Assembly: GCA_964518725.1 (NCBI GenBank)
Contig: CAZFKP010000010.1
Location: 1-64,000 of the forward strand
DNA from: JANRKF01 sp964518725
Lineage (GTDB): Bacteria > Pseudomonadota > Alphaproteobacteria > Rickettsiales > SXRF01
DNA: 64,000 nucleotides
Direction of reading: 5' to 3'
The notes beneath the pieces were generated by a model. It did not search any database. It saw nothing but the letters and a program-made list of their open reading frames with translations, and was not told where the DNA came from. The stretch's first letter is position 1. The number at the start of each line of letters is the position of its first letter. Positions 32,637-40,988 of this stretch are shown here, piece by piece. The position numbers were made by a program, and so were the translations under genes.

Positions 32637-33740
32637 ATGGGTTTTAAATGCGGCATTGTCGGCCTTCCCAACGTCGGTAAATCAACGTTATTCAACGCGC
32701 TTCTCTCCACCATCGCAGCGGAAGCGGCAAATTATCCGTTCTGCACCATTGAGCCCAATGTCGGTCGGGTGAATGTGCCCGACGAACGCGTCGATATTCT
32801 CGCTAAAATCGCAGGTTCAGCGCAACTCATTCCTACCCAACTTGAATTCGTCGATATTGCCGGTTTAGTGCGCGGGGCAAGCAAGGGCGAAGGGCTGGGC
32901 AACCAGTTCCTGTCGCACATCCGCGAAGTCGATGCGATCATCTACGTGCTGCGCTGCTTCGAAGACGGCAACATCACCCACGTCGAGGGCTCGATCGACC
33001 CGCTGAGGGACGCAGAAATCATCGAGACCGAGCTGGTGCTGGCCGACATGGAATCACTGGAAAAACGCCTGACCAATTTACAGAAAAAGGCCAAAGGCGG
33101 CGACAAGGAATCGGCGGAGATCGTCGCGATGATCGAACGTGTATTGCCGGTGGTCAATGAAGGCAAACCGGCGCGCCTGACCGAGGTCAAAGACGAAGCC
33201 GAACGCCGCACCCTCAGGAACCTGCAGCTGCTCACCACTAAACCAGTGATGTATGTGTGCAATGTCGATGAAGCGTCGGCGGCAACCGGCAATGCACTCT
33301 CCGCCAAGGTGGAAGAGATGGCAAAATCTAAGAAAGCGCCAAGCGTGATTATTTCGGCAGCGATCGAGGCCGAAATTTCCATGCTCGCCACGGCGGAAGA
33401 AAAGAAAGAATTCCTCGATTCGCTGGGGCTTTTGGAAACCGGCCTCACCCGCATCATCAAGGCCGGGTATAACCTGCTCAACCTCGCCACCTACTTCACC
33501 ATCGGCCCTAAAGAAGCCCGCGCCTGGACCATCACCGAAGGTACCCTAGCCCCTGCCGCTGCCGGCGTCATCCACTCCGATTTTGAAAAGGGCTTTATCC
33601 GCGCCGAAACCATCGGCTATGAGGATTACGTGAAGTATAGCGGTGAAGCCGGTGCCAAAGAAGCGGGCAAATTCCGCTTAGAAGGCAAGGATTACCGCGT
33701 GCGTGACGGCGACGTGCTGCACTTCAGGTTTAACAACTAG
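32637..33740 (+). CDS. ychF: Redox-regulated ATPase YchF/OLA1
   Basis: A 367-residue TRAFAC P-loop protein binding ATP: G1 GLPNVGKSTLFNALL, the switch region NYPFCTIEPNVG, and G3 DIAGLVRGASKGEGLGNQF. The G4 position reads NVDE (not NKxD), explaining the ATP preference. A coiled-coil (about 130-200) and a C-terminal TGS domain (about 280-365, FTIGPKEARAWTI) follow. It starts one base after the pth stop. Confidence 0.96.
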   Translation: MGFKCGIVGLPNVGKSTLFNALLSTIAAEAANYPFCTIEPNVGRVNVPDERVDILAKIAGSAQLIPTQLEFVDIAGLVRGASKGEGLGNQFLSHIREVDAIIYVLRCFEDGNITHVEGSIDPLRDAEIIETELVLADMESLEKRLTNLQKKAKGGDKESAEIVAMIERVLPVVNEGKPARLTEVKDEAERRTLRNLQLLTTKPVMYVCNVDEASAATGNALSAKVEEMAKSKKAPSVIISAAIEAEISMLATAEEKKEFLDSLGLLETGLTRIIKAGYNLLNLATYFTIGPKEARAWTITEGTLAPAAAGVIHSDFEKGFIRAETIGYEDYVKYSGEAGAKEAGKFRLEGKDYRVRDGDVLHFRFNN

Positions 33741-33748
33741 ATGTTCCC

Positions 33749-33770
33749 GCGATGGCCTGCTGGCCATCGC
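33749..33770. repeat. Perfect 9-bp hairpin after ychF
   Basis: GCGATGGCC-TGCT-GGCCATCGC begins 9 bp past the ychF stop. It has no T run and resembles a REP-like 3' protecting hairpin. Confidence 0.5.
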
Positions 33771-33860
33771 ATGGAACGCACTTCGCAGCTCATGACTGGT
33801 TCGCACTACTGCGCTCACATAACACTTTTATAAAGTAGCGTTTGCCCGTATGATGGTGGC

Positions 33861-34817
33861 ATGTTTCCATTCAGCCGTAAATTCAGGAATTCCCGTAAGC
33901 CCGCACCCAAGCCGATATGGCTACGCTGGCTGGTCGTTGGTTTTTTTGTCTACATCATCGCCGCCGGCTATATTTTCGGCGATAAAAAAACCCTAAAAAC
34001 CATCGAACATGCAAAAGAGAAAATCGAGAACCACCAAACAGTCAATCTTCGCGCCTATAAGGATAAGATATTCCCCGAATATGCCGCCGGGCTACGTATC
34101 CAGGATATCGACCCCGCGCCCGGTACGTCCGTTCCCGATGGCTTTCCCGCCGTCTGCGGCCAGCGCGTCGCACTGGCCTATGAGACCTATCTGGCACAGG
34201 GCAACAAGCTTCCCGATTCAGCATCCCACAAAGAACCGCTGATCTTCACCATCGGCGAAGGCAAAGTGATGCCGGTGTTTGAAAATGGCGTGATCGGCAT
34301 GAAACCCGGCGGCAAACGCTCGATCATTGCCCCGCCGCTCATGAGCTACGGTCTGGAGGATTACCGCCGCGAGGATGTGCCAAAAGGCGCCACCGTGCGC
34401 TTTGAGCTGGAGCTGCTCTCCGCCGAACCAAAACTGCCCGATCTCGATGCCATGCCATACCGCATCGCCGAAGTCGCCATAGGCAACAACACGATGCTGA
34501 CCTGCGGCCAGCCAGCCCACCTGCGGATCAAGATATGGGATTTAACCGGTAAGGAGCTTTATTCCAACACCAAGGATGCAACCCCGCTGGTCATCACCCC
34601 CGGCAAGGCGGAAGTCATGCTGGGCCTGGAACATGGTGTGATCGGCATGCTGGAGGGCGGCACGCGGCTGCTCATTATCCCGCCCGCCTTCCAGAAAACG
34701 CTCGAAGGCAAGAAGCCGCTGCATACCTTCCCACTGCCGGATAGCCAGACCGTGATGATCGAGGTCGAAGCACACGGAACGCCGCAGGAGCCACCACAGG
34801 CTGGACAAAAGCACTAG
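33861..34817 (+). CDS. Membrane-anchored protein with two FKBP-type PPIase domains
   Basis: A 318-residue protein with one N-terminal transmembrane anchor (about 22-41, preceded by basic residues, so the bulk is periplasmic). Two FKBP-like domains follow: about 95-195 (FTIGEGKVMPVFENGVIGMK, then RSIIAPPLMSYG) and about 215-305 (LVITPGKAEVMLGLEHGVIG, then TRLLIIPPAF). The first keeps more of the active-site pattern; the second is degenerate and may be chaperone-only. It likely assists envelope protein folding. Confidence 0.82.
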   Translation: MFPFSRKFRNSRKPAPKPIWLRWLVVGFFVYIIAAGYIFGDKKTLKTIEHAKEKIENHQTVNLRAYKDKIFPEYAAGLRIQDIDPAPGTSVPDGFPAVCGQRVALAYETYLAQGNKLPDSASHKEPLIFTIGEGKVMPVFENGVIGMKPGGKRSIIAPPLMSYGLEDYRREDVPKGATVRFELELLSAEPKLPDLDAMPYRIAEVAIGNNTMLTCGQPAHLRIKIWDLTGKELYSNTKDATPLVITPGKAEVMLGLEHGVIGMLEGGTRLLIIPPAFQKTLEGKKPLHTFPLPDSQTVMIEVEAHGTPQEPPQAGQKH

Positions 34818-34861
34818 CTTGCATTAAGCATGGCGCTCTTTTCACACTCGGAAACTTCTGT

Positions 34862-36064
34862 ATGCCCTTCATCGCCAATCGCCTTGCCAAAGTAAAACCA
34901 TCGCCTACGCTCGCCGTCACCGCCAAGGCCGCCGAATTGAAAGCCGCCGGGAAAGACGTGATCGGCCTGGGTGCCGGTGAGCCGGATTTCGACACACCGC
35001 AGTTCATCAAGGATGCTGCCGTCGCCGCCATCGCGCGCGGCGAAACCAAATACACGCCGGTCGCCGGAACCCCTGCACTGAAGCAAGCCATTATCGGCAA
35101 GTTCAAACGCGAAAACGGGCTGGAATATGTGCCCAACCAAATCATCGCTGGCGTCGGCGCCAAACAGGTCATCTTCAACGCCATGCTCGCCACGCTGAAC
35201 GCAGGCGACGAAGTCATCATCCCGGCGCCGTACTGGGTATCGTACCCTGATATGGTGCTCTTCGCCGAAGGTACGCCGGTATTTGTGGAAGGCAAGGAAG
35301 ATCGCGGCTTCAAGCTAGCGCCGGAAGATTTGGACAAGGCCATTACGCCGAACACCAAATGGCTGATCCTCAATTCGCCAAGCAACCCAAGCGGCGCGGC
35401 CTACTCTGCGGCGGAGTTGCGTGCACTCGCCGATGTGCTGCTGAAACATCCCCATGTATGGATACTCACCGACGATATGTATGAGCATTTGCTCTATGAT
35501 GGTTTTGAGTTTGCTACCATCGCCAAGGTCGAGCCAAAGCTCTACGACCGCACCCTCACCGTCAACGGCGTGTCAAAAGCCTACGCCATGACCGGCTGGC
35601 GCATGGGCTATGCCGGCGGGTCGAAAGAACTGATCTCTGCCATCGCCGACATCCAGTCGCACTCCACCTCGAATGCATCGTCCATTACACAGGCGGCGAC
35701 CGTCGCGGCACTGAATGGCGACCAGTCGTTCCTGATGGAGTGGAAAAGAAGCTTCCAGGCACGCCGCGACCTGGTGGTCACCGCACTAAACGACATCCCC
35801 GGCATCACCTGCCTGAAACCCGAAGGCGCGTTTTACGTGTTCCCGAGCATGAAGGGGCTCATCGGGAAAAAAACATCCGCAGGAAAAACCATCGAAAGCT
35901 GCCAGCAATTCGCTGATTACCTGCTGGAAGAAGCGCTCGTTGCCGTGGTATTCGGCGGCGCATTCGGCATGGACGGGTATTTCCGTATCTCCTACGCCAC
36001 CAGTGAGAAAAACCTCACCGAATCCATGAAACGCATCAAGGATGCGGTGGCAAAATTGTCGTAG
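34862..36064 (+). CDS. aatA: Aspartate aminotransferase, class I (subgroup Ib)
   Basis: A 400-residue PLP enzyme interconverting aspartate/2-oxoglutarate and oxaloacetate/glutamate. It has KPSPTLAVTAKAAELKAAGK at the N-terminus, LGAGEPDFDTP, NSPSNPSGAAYS, and the PLP Lys in NGVSKAYAMTGWRMGYAGG, with the substrate Arg in YFRISYAT. It overlaps the convergent acyltransferase 3' end by 29 nt. Confidence 0.93.
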   Translation: MPFIANRLAKVKPSPTLAVTAKAAELKAAGKDVIGLGAGEPDFDTPQFIKDAAVAAIARGETKYTPVAGTPALKQAIIGKFKRENGLEYVPNQIIAGVGAKQVIFNAMLATLNAGDEVIIPAPYWVSYPDMVLFAEGTPVFVEGKEDRGFKLAPEDLDKAITPNTKWLILNSPSNPSGAAYSAAELRALADVLLKHPHVWILTDDMYEHLLYDGFEFATIAKVEPKLYDRTLTVNGVSKAYAMTGWRMGYAGGSKELISAIADIQSHSTSNASSITQAATVAALNGDQSFLMEWKRSFQARRDLVVTALNDIPGITCLKPEGAFYVFPSMKGLIGKKTSAGKTIESCQQFADYLLEEALVAVVFGGAFGMDGYFRISYATSEKNLTESMKRIKDAVAKLS

Positions 36065-36806
36065 CACGCGGTTTTAATTTAAGCGCCCATTTTTCCACCA
36101 GATGCCATGACAGCGCCGCCATGCACACCGTGCAGGCGCCGGTAATGAGCGCATAATGCAGGAAAAATTCAGGTTTGCGGGAAAAGTAACCGGAAAAAAA
36201 CTGCTGGAGCGGCCAGGCATAAATATAAATGCCATAAGATAAATCCCCATAGCGGGCGGCATTGCCCAGATAGCGCAACCCCATCCCGGCATATACAGTC
36301 AGGTACACCAGCACACCAGCCGCCACCAGCGCATAGCACAGCACTTCGTATTTTATGATCCATATCGACCCGTTCACATTGGAACGTATAAAATTATGGG
36401 TAAACACTCCCGGCAGCTTCTCATTCATCAGCAGCAGCACGTTGCCGGCGAAACGAGGAAGTCCGGCATAAAATTGCGACCAATATACGGAAGGTTCCAA
36501 CGTGGTGGCAAGTGGCCCAATCACCACAACAATAAATACCCAGCACACGATGAGCGCTGGGTAAATGCGCAGGATTCGCTTGACGATGAATTGCCGGAGG
36601 TTCGGCGTAGTGCACCAGCTTTGCGTGATGAGATAACCGCTGATGGCAAAGAAGATGCCAACACCCAACCCGCCGAGCGTAATGGATTTATACCCCGTTG
36701 CCCATAGCAGGTGGGGCGAGCCGAGACCATACACAAAATAGGTATGCGAGACAAAAACCATGCACGCACCCAGCAGCCGCAATAAATCAAAATTATTTTT
36801 GTGCAT
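36036..36806 (-). CDS. Acyltransferase-3 family membrane protein, internally shortened
   Basis: 256 residues, versus about 340-380 in the family. The N-terminal half is intact: FDLLRLLGACMVFVSHTYFV with the catalytic His, GVGIFFAISGYLI, and RILRIYPAL. After GSIWIIKYEVLCYALVAAGV the sequence jumps to LRYLGNAARYGDLSYGIYIY, missing the middle helices (about 90 residues). The frame is kept, so this is an in-frame deletion. It would O-acylate a surface polysaccharide or lipid if still active. ATG 36806 follows ATGGAG. Confidence 0.75.
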   Translation of the reverse strand: MHKNNFDLLRLLGACMVFVSHTYFVYGLGSPHLLWATGYKSITLGGLGVGIFFAISGYLITQSWCTTPNLRQFIVKRILRIYPALIVCWVFIVVVIGPLATTLEPSVYWSQFYAGLPRFAGNVLLLMNEKLPGVFTHNFIRSNVNGSIWIIKYEVLCYALVAAGVLVYLTVYAGMGLRYLGNAARYGDLSYGIYIYAWPLQQFFSGYFSRKPEFFLHYALITGACTVCMAALSWHLVEKWALKLKPRATTILPPHP

Positions 36807-36880
36807 GCCGGAAACTCCATCAGGAAACAACGCCTGATCGGCTCCACATGGCTACGCCACATGTAGCCGAAGGCGAAGGG

Positions 36881-36965
36881 TGGTGCGGGTGAAAAGACTC
36901 GAACTTTCACGCATTGCTGCGCCAGAACCTAAATCTGGTGCGTCTACCAATTCCGCCACACCCGC
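36881..36965 (-). tRNA. tRNA-Leu (anticodon TAG)
   Basis: An 85-nt class II tRNA: acceptor GCGGGTG/CACCCGC, a long variable arm, anticodon loop TTTAGGT giving TAG, T-arm GTTCGAGTC, and an encoded CCA. Confidence 0.96.
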
Positions 36966-36994
36966 AACATACTGAAATATATAAATAATAAAAA

Positions 36995-37032
36995 AAGCCA
37001 TCGAGGCCTAGAAAAAGGTCATTAGATGGCTT
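36995..37032 (-). terminator. Terminator-like hairpin between tRNA-Leu and lon
   Basis: AAGCCATC/GATGGCTT arms enclose a partly paired interior; on the minus strand the stem is followed by TTTTTTTTATT. No minus-strand gene ends here, so it may block antisense transcription or, on the plus strand, form a structured lon leader. Confidence 0.4.
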
Positions 37033-37086
37033 ATATTAAAATGGCAAGAAACAATTCAAACAACCCCATCCGTATCCTTACATTTT

Positions 37087-39486
37087 ATGGCACAAGCACC
37101 CTCTGCTGATCGTTACCCCGTCCTCCCATTACGCGATATCGTCGTATTCCCCTCCATGGTGGTACCGCTGTTCGTCGGTCGCGAAAAGTCCGTGCGAGCA
37201 CTGGAAGAAGTCGTTAAGCGCGAAGGCAAGGTGTTACTCGTCACCCAGAAGAACGGCGGGGTCGATGATCCGAAAGAGACCGATATCTATCGCATGGGCA
37301 CCATCGGCAATATCCTCCAACTCCTGCGTCTGCCCGATGGCACAGTGAAGGTGCTGGTCGAAGGCATCGCCCGCGCCCGCATCACCGATTTCCTAGGGCA
37401 TGATGAGTATTTCCAGGTGGCGGCAAAAATCGTCGACGACCAACACACCCAGCATGATGAAACCGAAGCGGTCTGCCGCACCGTCGTCAGCCAGTTTGAG
37501 CAATATGTAAAACTGAACAAAAAAATCCAGCCGGAAACCCTCGGCACGGTGAACAAGATCACCAATGCCAGCCTGCTTGCTGATACGATCGCCGCCCACA
37601 TGTCTGTGGAAATCGCCGAAAAACAGAAAATCCTCGAGATACTGTCGGTGCCGGAACGGCTTGAGTATATTTTTGGGCTGATGGAAAACGAGATTTCAGT
37701 ACTGAACACCGAGCGCCGTATCCGCAGCCGCGTGAAGCGCCAGATGGAGAAGACCCAGCGAGAGTACTACCTGAATGAGCAGATGAAGGCCATCCAGAAA
37801 GAGCTCGGCGAAGGCGAAGACGGCAAAGATGAGATCGGCGAGATCATGGTCAAGATGAAGAAGATCCGCCTGTCGAAAGAAGCCAAGGAGAAGTGCGAGC
37901 ACGAAATAAAAAAACTCCGCACCATGAATATCATGTCGGCGGAAGCATCGGTTATCCGCAACTACCTCGACTGGATTATCAGCCTGCCATGGAAGCGCCC
38001 GACCCGTATCGTGAGCGACCTGCCAAACGCACAATCCATCCTCGATGAAGACCATTACGGACTGGAAAAAGTCAAGGAGCGCATCCTTGAATATCTCGCG
38101 GTACAGCAGCGCACCAAACAGGTTCGCAGCCAGATACTCTGCATTGTCGGCCCTCCCGGCGTTGGTAAAACCTCACTTGCGAAGTCCGTAGCACGCGCTA
38201 CCAACCGTAATTTTGTACGCATCTCGCTTGGCGGCGTGCGTGACGAAGCTGAAATCCGTGGCCACCGCCGTACTTATATTGGCTCGATGCCCGGCAAATT
38301 CATCCAATCGATGAAAAAAGCCAAGTCATCTAACCCGCTGATGCTGCTCGATGAAATCGACAAAATGGGGTCGGATTATCGCGGCGATCCAGCAGCGGCA
38401 CTGCTTGAGGTGCTCGATCCAGAACAAAACAAAACCTTCGGCGACCACTACCTCGAAGTCGATTATGATCTGTCGGATGTGATGTTCATTGCCACCGCCA
38501 ACTCGACCAACATCCCGCGCCCACTGCTCGACCGCATGGAAGTGATCCGCATCCCCGGCTACACCGAGGATGAGAAAGTGCACATCGCCAAACAGCATTT
38601 GATCCCGAAACAGATGAAGGTGCATGGCCTGAAAACCGGGGAATGGAGCATCACCGATGATGGGCTCAGGAACCTGATCCGTTATTACACCCGCGAGGCC
38701 GGCGTGCGTAATCTTGAACGTGAGATCGCCAATCTCCAGCGCAAAGCGATAAAAGAAATCGTCCTGGATGCCGATGTGCGGATTGAGGTCGGTGTCGATA
38801 ATCTTGGCAAATATGCCGGTGTACGCAAATACCTCTACGGCGAAGCCGAAAAAACCGATCTGGTCGGCATGGTCACTGGCCTTGCCTGGACCGAAGTCGG
38901 CGGCGACCTGCTCACCATCGAAGCAGTGATGATGCCGGGTAAGGGTAAGACCTCGATCACCGGCAAACTTGGCGATGTCATGCAGGAATCAGTACAAGCC
39001 GCCATTTCCTACGTTCGTTCGCGCTCGCTGGATTTCGGCATCATCCCGCCGATGTTCCAGACCCGCGATATCCACGTGCACGTGCCCGAAGGCGCCACTC
39101 CGAAAGACGGCCCATCGGCGGGGATCGCCATGACCACGGCCATCGTCTCGGTGCTTACCGGCATTCCGGTGAAAAAGAACGTCGCCATGACCGGCGAGGT
39201 CACGTTGCGTGGCCGTGTGCTCGGCATTGGCGGCCTGAAAGAAAAACTCCTCGCAGCACTGCGCGGCGGCATCACCACGGTGCTAATCCCGGAAGAGAAC
39301 GTCAAAGACCTCGAAGAAATTCCGGAAAATGTGAAACGCGACCTCACTATTATTCCCGTCTCAACGGTCGATGAGGTCTTGAAACATGCGCTCACCAAGC
39401 TACCGGAGCCAACCGAATGGACGGAGCCAAAACCGGCTGTCGCCACGCTGGTGAAGCCCGAAGGTGAAGCCGGAATGGTGCATTAA
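37087..39486 (+). CDS. lon: ATP-dependent protease Lon (LonA)
   Basis: A 799-residue cytoplasmic AAA+ protease. The N-terminal substrate-binding LON domain (about 10-200, LPLRDIVVFPSMVVPLFVGR) and a coiled-coil precede the AAA+ module with Walker A GPPGVGKTSLAKS near 355, Walker B MLLDEIDK and an arginine-finger region. The protease domain has the Ser-Lys dyad: Ser in KDGPSAGIAM near 677 and Lys in GGLKEKLLAA. Here lon stands alone, without clpP/clpX beside it. Confidence 0.97.
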   Translation: MAQAPSADRYPVLPLRDIVVFPSMVVPLFVGREKSVRALEEVVKREGKVLLVTQKNGGVDDPKETDIYRMGTIGNILQLLRLPDGTVKVLVEGIARARITDFLGHDEYFQVAAKIVDDQHTQHDETEAVCRTVVSQFEQYVKLNKKIQPETLGTVNKITNASLLADTIAAHMSVEIAEKQKILEILSVPERLEYIFGLMENEISVLNTERRIRSRVKRQMEKTQREYYLNEQMKAIQKELGEGEDGKDEIGEIMVKMKKIRLSKEAKEKCEHEIKKLRTMNIMSAEASVIRNYLDWIISLPWKRPTRIVSDLPNAQSILDEDHYGLEKVKERILEYLAVQQRTKQVRSQILCIVGPPGVGKTSLAKSVARATNRNFVRISLGGVRDEAEIRGHRRTYIGSMPGKFIQSMKKAKSSNPLMLLDEIDKMGSDYRGDPAAALLEVLDPEQNKTFGDHYLEVDYDLSDVMFIATANSTNIPRPLLDRMEVIRIPGYTEDEKVHIAKQHLIPKQMKVHGLKTGEWSITDDGLRNLIRYYTREAGVRNLEREIANLQRKAIKEIVLDADVRIEVGVDNLGKYAGVRKYLYGEAEKTDLVGMVTGLAWTEVGGDLLTIEAVMMPGKGKTSITGKLGDVMQESVQAAISYVRSRSLDFGIIPPMFQTRDIHVHVPEGATPKDGPSAGIAMTTAIVSVLTGIPVKKNVAMTGEVTLRGRVLGIGGLKEKLLAALRGGITTVLIPEENVKDLEEIPENVKRDLTIIPVSTVDEVLKHALTKLPEPTEWTEPKPAVATLVKPEGEAGMVH

Positions 39487-39494
39487 GAACCTTC

Positions 39495-40136
39495 ATGACC
39501 CCAGAATACAACACCGAATTCCTTGACCTGTTAGCAAAACTGGACCACACGGTGGCAAGCGTCGGAGAGTCAGTGGAAGGTAATTTATTTTACAAGCATG
39601 AAGATGCGGACTTCCCAAACGCGGCGATCGCCCCATACTTTGCACCCAAGCGTGCCAACCTGCTTGCCGCCTGTCTTGGGCGCGGCCGCGTGCTTGAGAT
39701 CGGCACCAACGCCGGGCATGCCGCATTGCTGATGCTGTACCATAACCCTAAATTGCATTACACTGGCGTCGATATCTGCAAGCATAAATACGTGGCCAAA
39801 GCCATCGACTTCCTGAAAGAACGCTTCCCGGATCGGGTGGATTTCTACCCCGGCGATTCAGTACAGGTGCTGCCGGACATGCTGGCAAAGAAGGTTCCCG
39901 CAGCATTTGATGTCGTACATGTTGACGGTCTGCATACGACATTTCATTGCGAAAACGACATCAACAACGCCGCCAAACTATGCACACGGTTTGCATGGGT
40001 AATTGTGGATGATACCACCATGCCAAACATTGCCGAGATTTATGAACGCTATGTGCGCGATGGTAAATTGCTTGGCAAAGCACCGGAAGGGTGGGAGAAA
40101 ACCCCGCACCATGCAATCGGGATGCTCCCTACGTAA
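39495..40136 (+). CDS. Class I SAM-dependent methyltransferase
   Basis: A 213-residue protein with the SAM motif I VLEIGTNAGHAALLML (about 65-80), motif II acidic TGVDIC, and FDVVHVDGLHT resembling O-methyltransferases. No target-specificity domain is present. It follows lon by 8 nt and may be cotranscribed. The substrate is unknown. Confidence 0.8.
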   Translation: MTPEYNTEFLDLLAKLDHTVASVGESVEGNLFYKHEDADFPNAAIAPYFAPKRANLLAACLGRGRVLEIGTNAGHAALLMLYHNPKLHYTGVDICKHKYVAKAIDFLKERFPDRVDFYPGDSVQVLPDMLAKKVPAAFDVVHVDGLHTTFHCENDINNAAKLCTRFAWVIVDDTTMPNIAEIYERYVRDGKLLGKAPEGWEKTPHHAIGMLPT

Positions 40137-40986
40137 ATACCACCGTCTTCTTGCCGTTGAGAATAACGCGCTGCTCGGTGTGGTAACGAAGCGCCCGCGC
40201 CAACACCTGGCACTCAATGTCGCGCCCGATGGCCGCCAGCGCTTCCGGCGTATGGGCGTGATCGACCCGTGCCACTTCCTGCTCGATAATTGGCCCTTCG
40301 TCCAGATCGTCGGTAACATAATGCGCGGTCGCACCAATCAACTTCACCCCGCGGTCGAACGCCTGGTGGTAGGGTCGTGCACCCTTGAAACTGGGCAAAA
40401 ACGAATGATGGATGTTAATCGCACGGCCAGCGAGTGCCTGAGAAAGCTCCGGCGATAGAATCTGCATGTAGCGCGCGAGCACCACGACATCAATCTTGAG
40501 TGACTGCACCAGCGACATGATACGCGCCTCCCACTCCGCCTTGTTTTCGCCCTCCGGCAGGAGGTGATACGGCACCTCATAGTGGCGTGCAATGTTTTCC
40601 ATGTCGGGGTGGTTGGAGACAATCGCTGGAACCTCGACGGCAAGTTGCCCGGTCGACGTTCGGTAAAGCACGTCGTGCAGGCAGTGGCCATGTTTAGAAA
40701 CCAATACCAGCACCCGCGACCGCTCCGCCTTGCTGTGAATTTGCCAGTCCATCCCAAAAGGGGTCGCCACCTGCTCGGCGAAATAGGCACGCAGGAGGGT
40801 CGCGCTCGGTGCGCCAGCTTCCAGCGAAAACTCCACCCGCATAAAAAATTGCTGCGTCGATGCATCGCCAAATTGTCCGGACTCAATGATAAAGCCACGT
40901 TGCTGGGCAAGGAAATTGCTGACCGCTGCCACGATACCCCGCGTATCAACACAGGAAAGCGTCAGGATATAACGTTCATGATGCAT
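40129..40986 (-). CDS. purU: Formyltetrahydrofolate deformylase
   Basis: A 285-residue enzyme hydrolysing 10-formyl-THF to THF and formate. The N-terminal ACT domain (about 1-85, ILTLSCVDTRGIVAAVSNFL) precedes the formyltransferase-fold domain with catalytic Asn-His-Asp: INIHHSFLPSFKGARPYHQA and ATAHYVTDDLDEGPIIEQ. ATG 40986 lies 2 nt after the divL stop, so the two are coupled. The 3' ends of purU and the methyltransferase overlap by 8 nt. Confidence 0.93.
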   Translation of the reverse strand: MHHERYILTLSCVDTRGIVAAVSNFLAQQRGFIIESGQFGDASTQQFFMRVEFSLEAGAPSATLLRAYFAEQVATPFGMDWQIHSKAERSRVLVLVSKHGHCLHDVLYRTSTGQLAVEVPAIVSNHPDMENIARHYEVPYHLLPEGENKAEWEARIMSLVQSLKIDVVVLARYMQILSPELSQALAGRAINIHHSFLPSFKGARPYHQAFDRGVKLIGATAHYVTDDLDEGPIIEQEVARVDHAHTPEALAAIGRDIECQVLARALRYHTEQRVILNGKKTVVFT

Positions 40987-40988
40987 GG

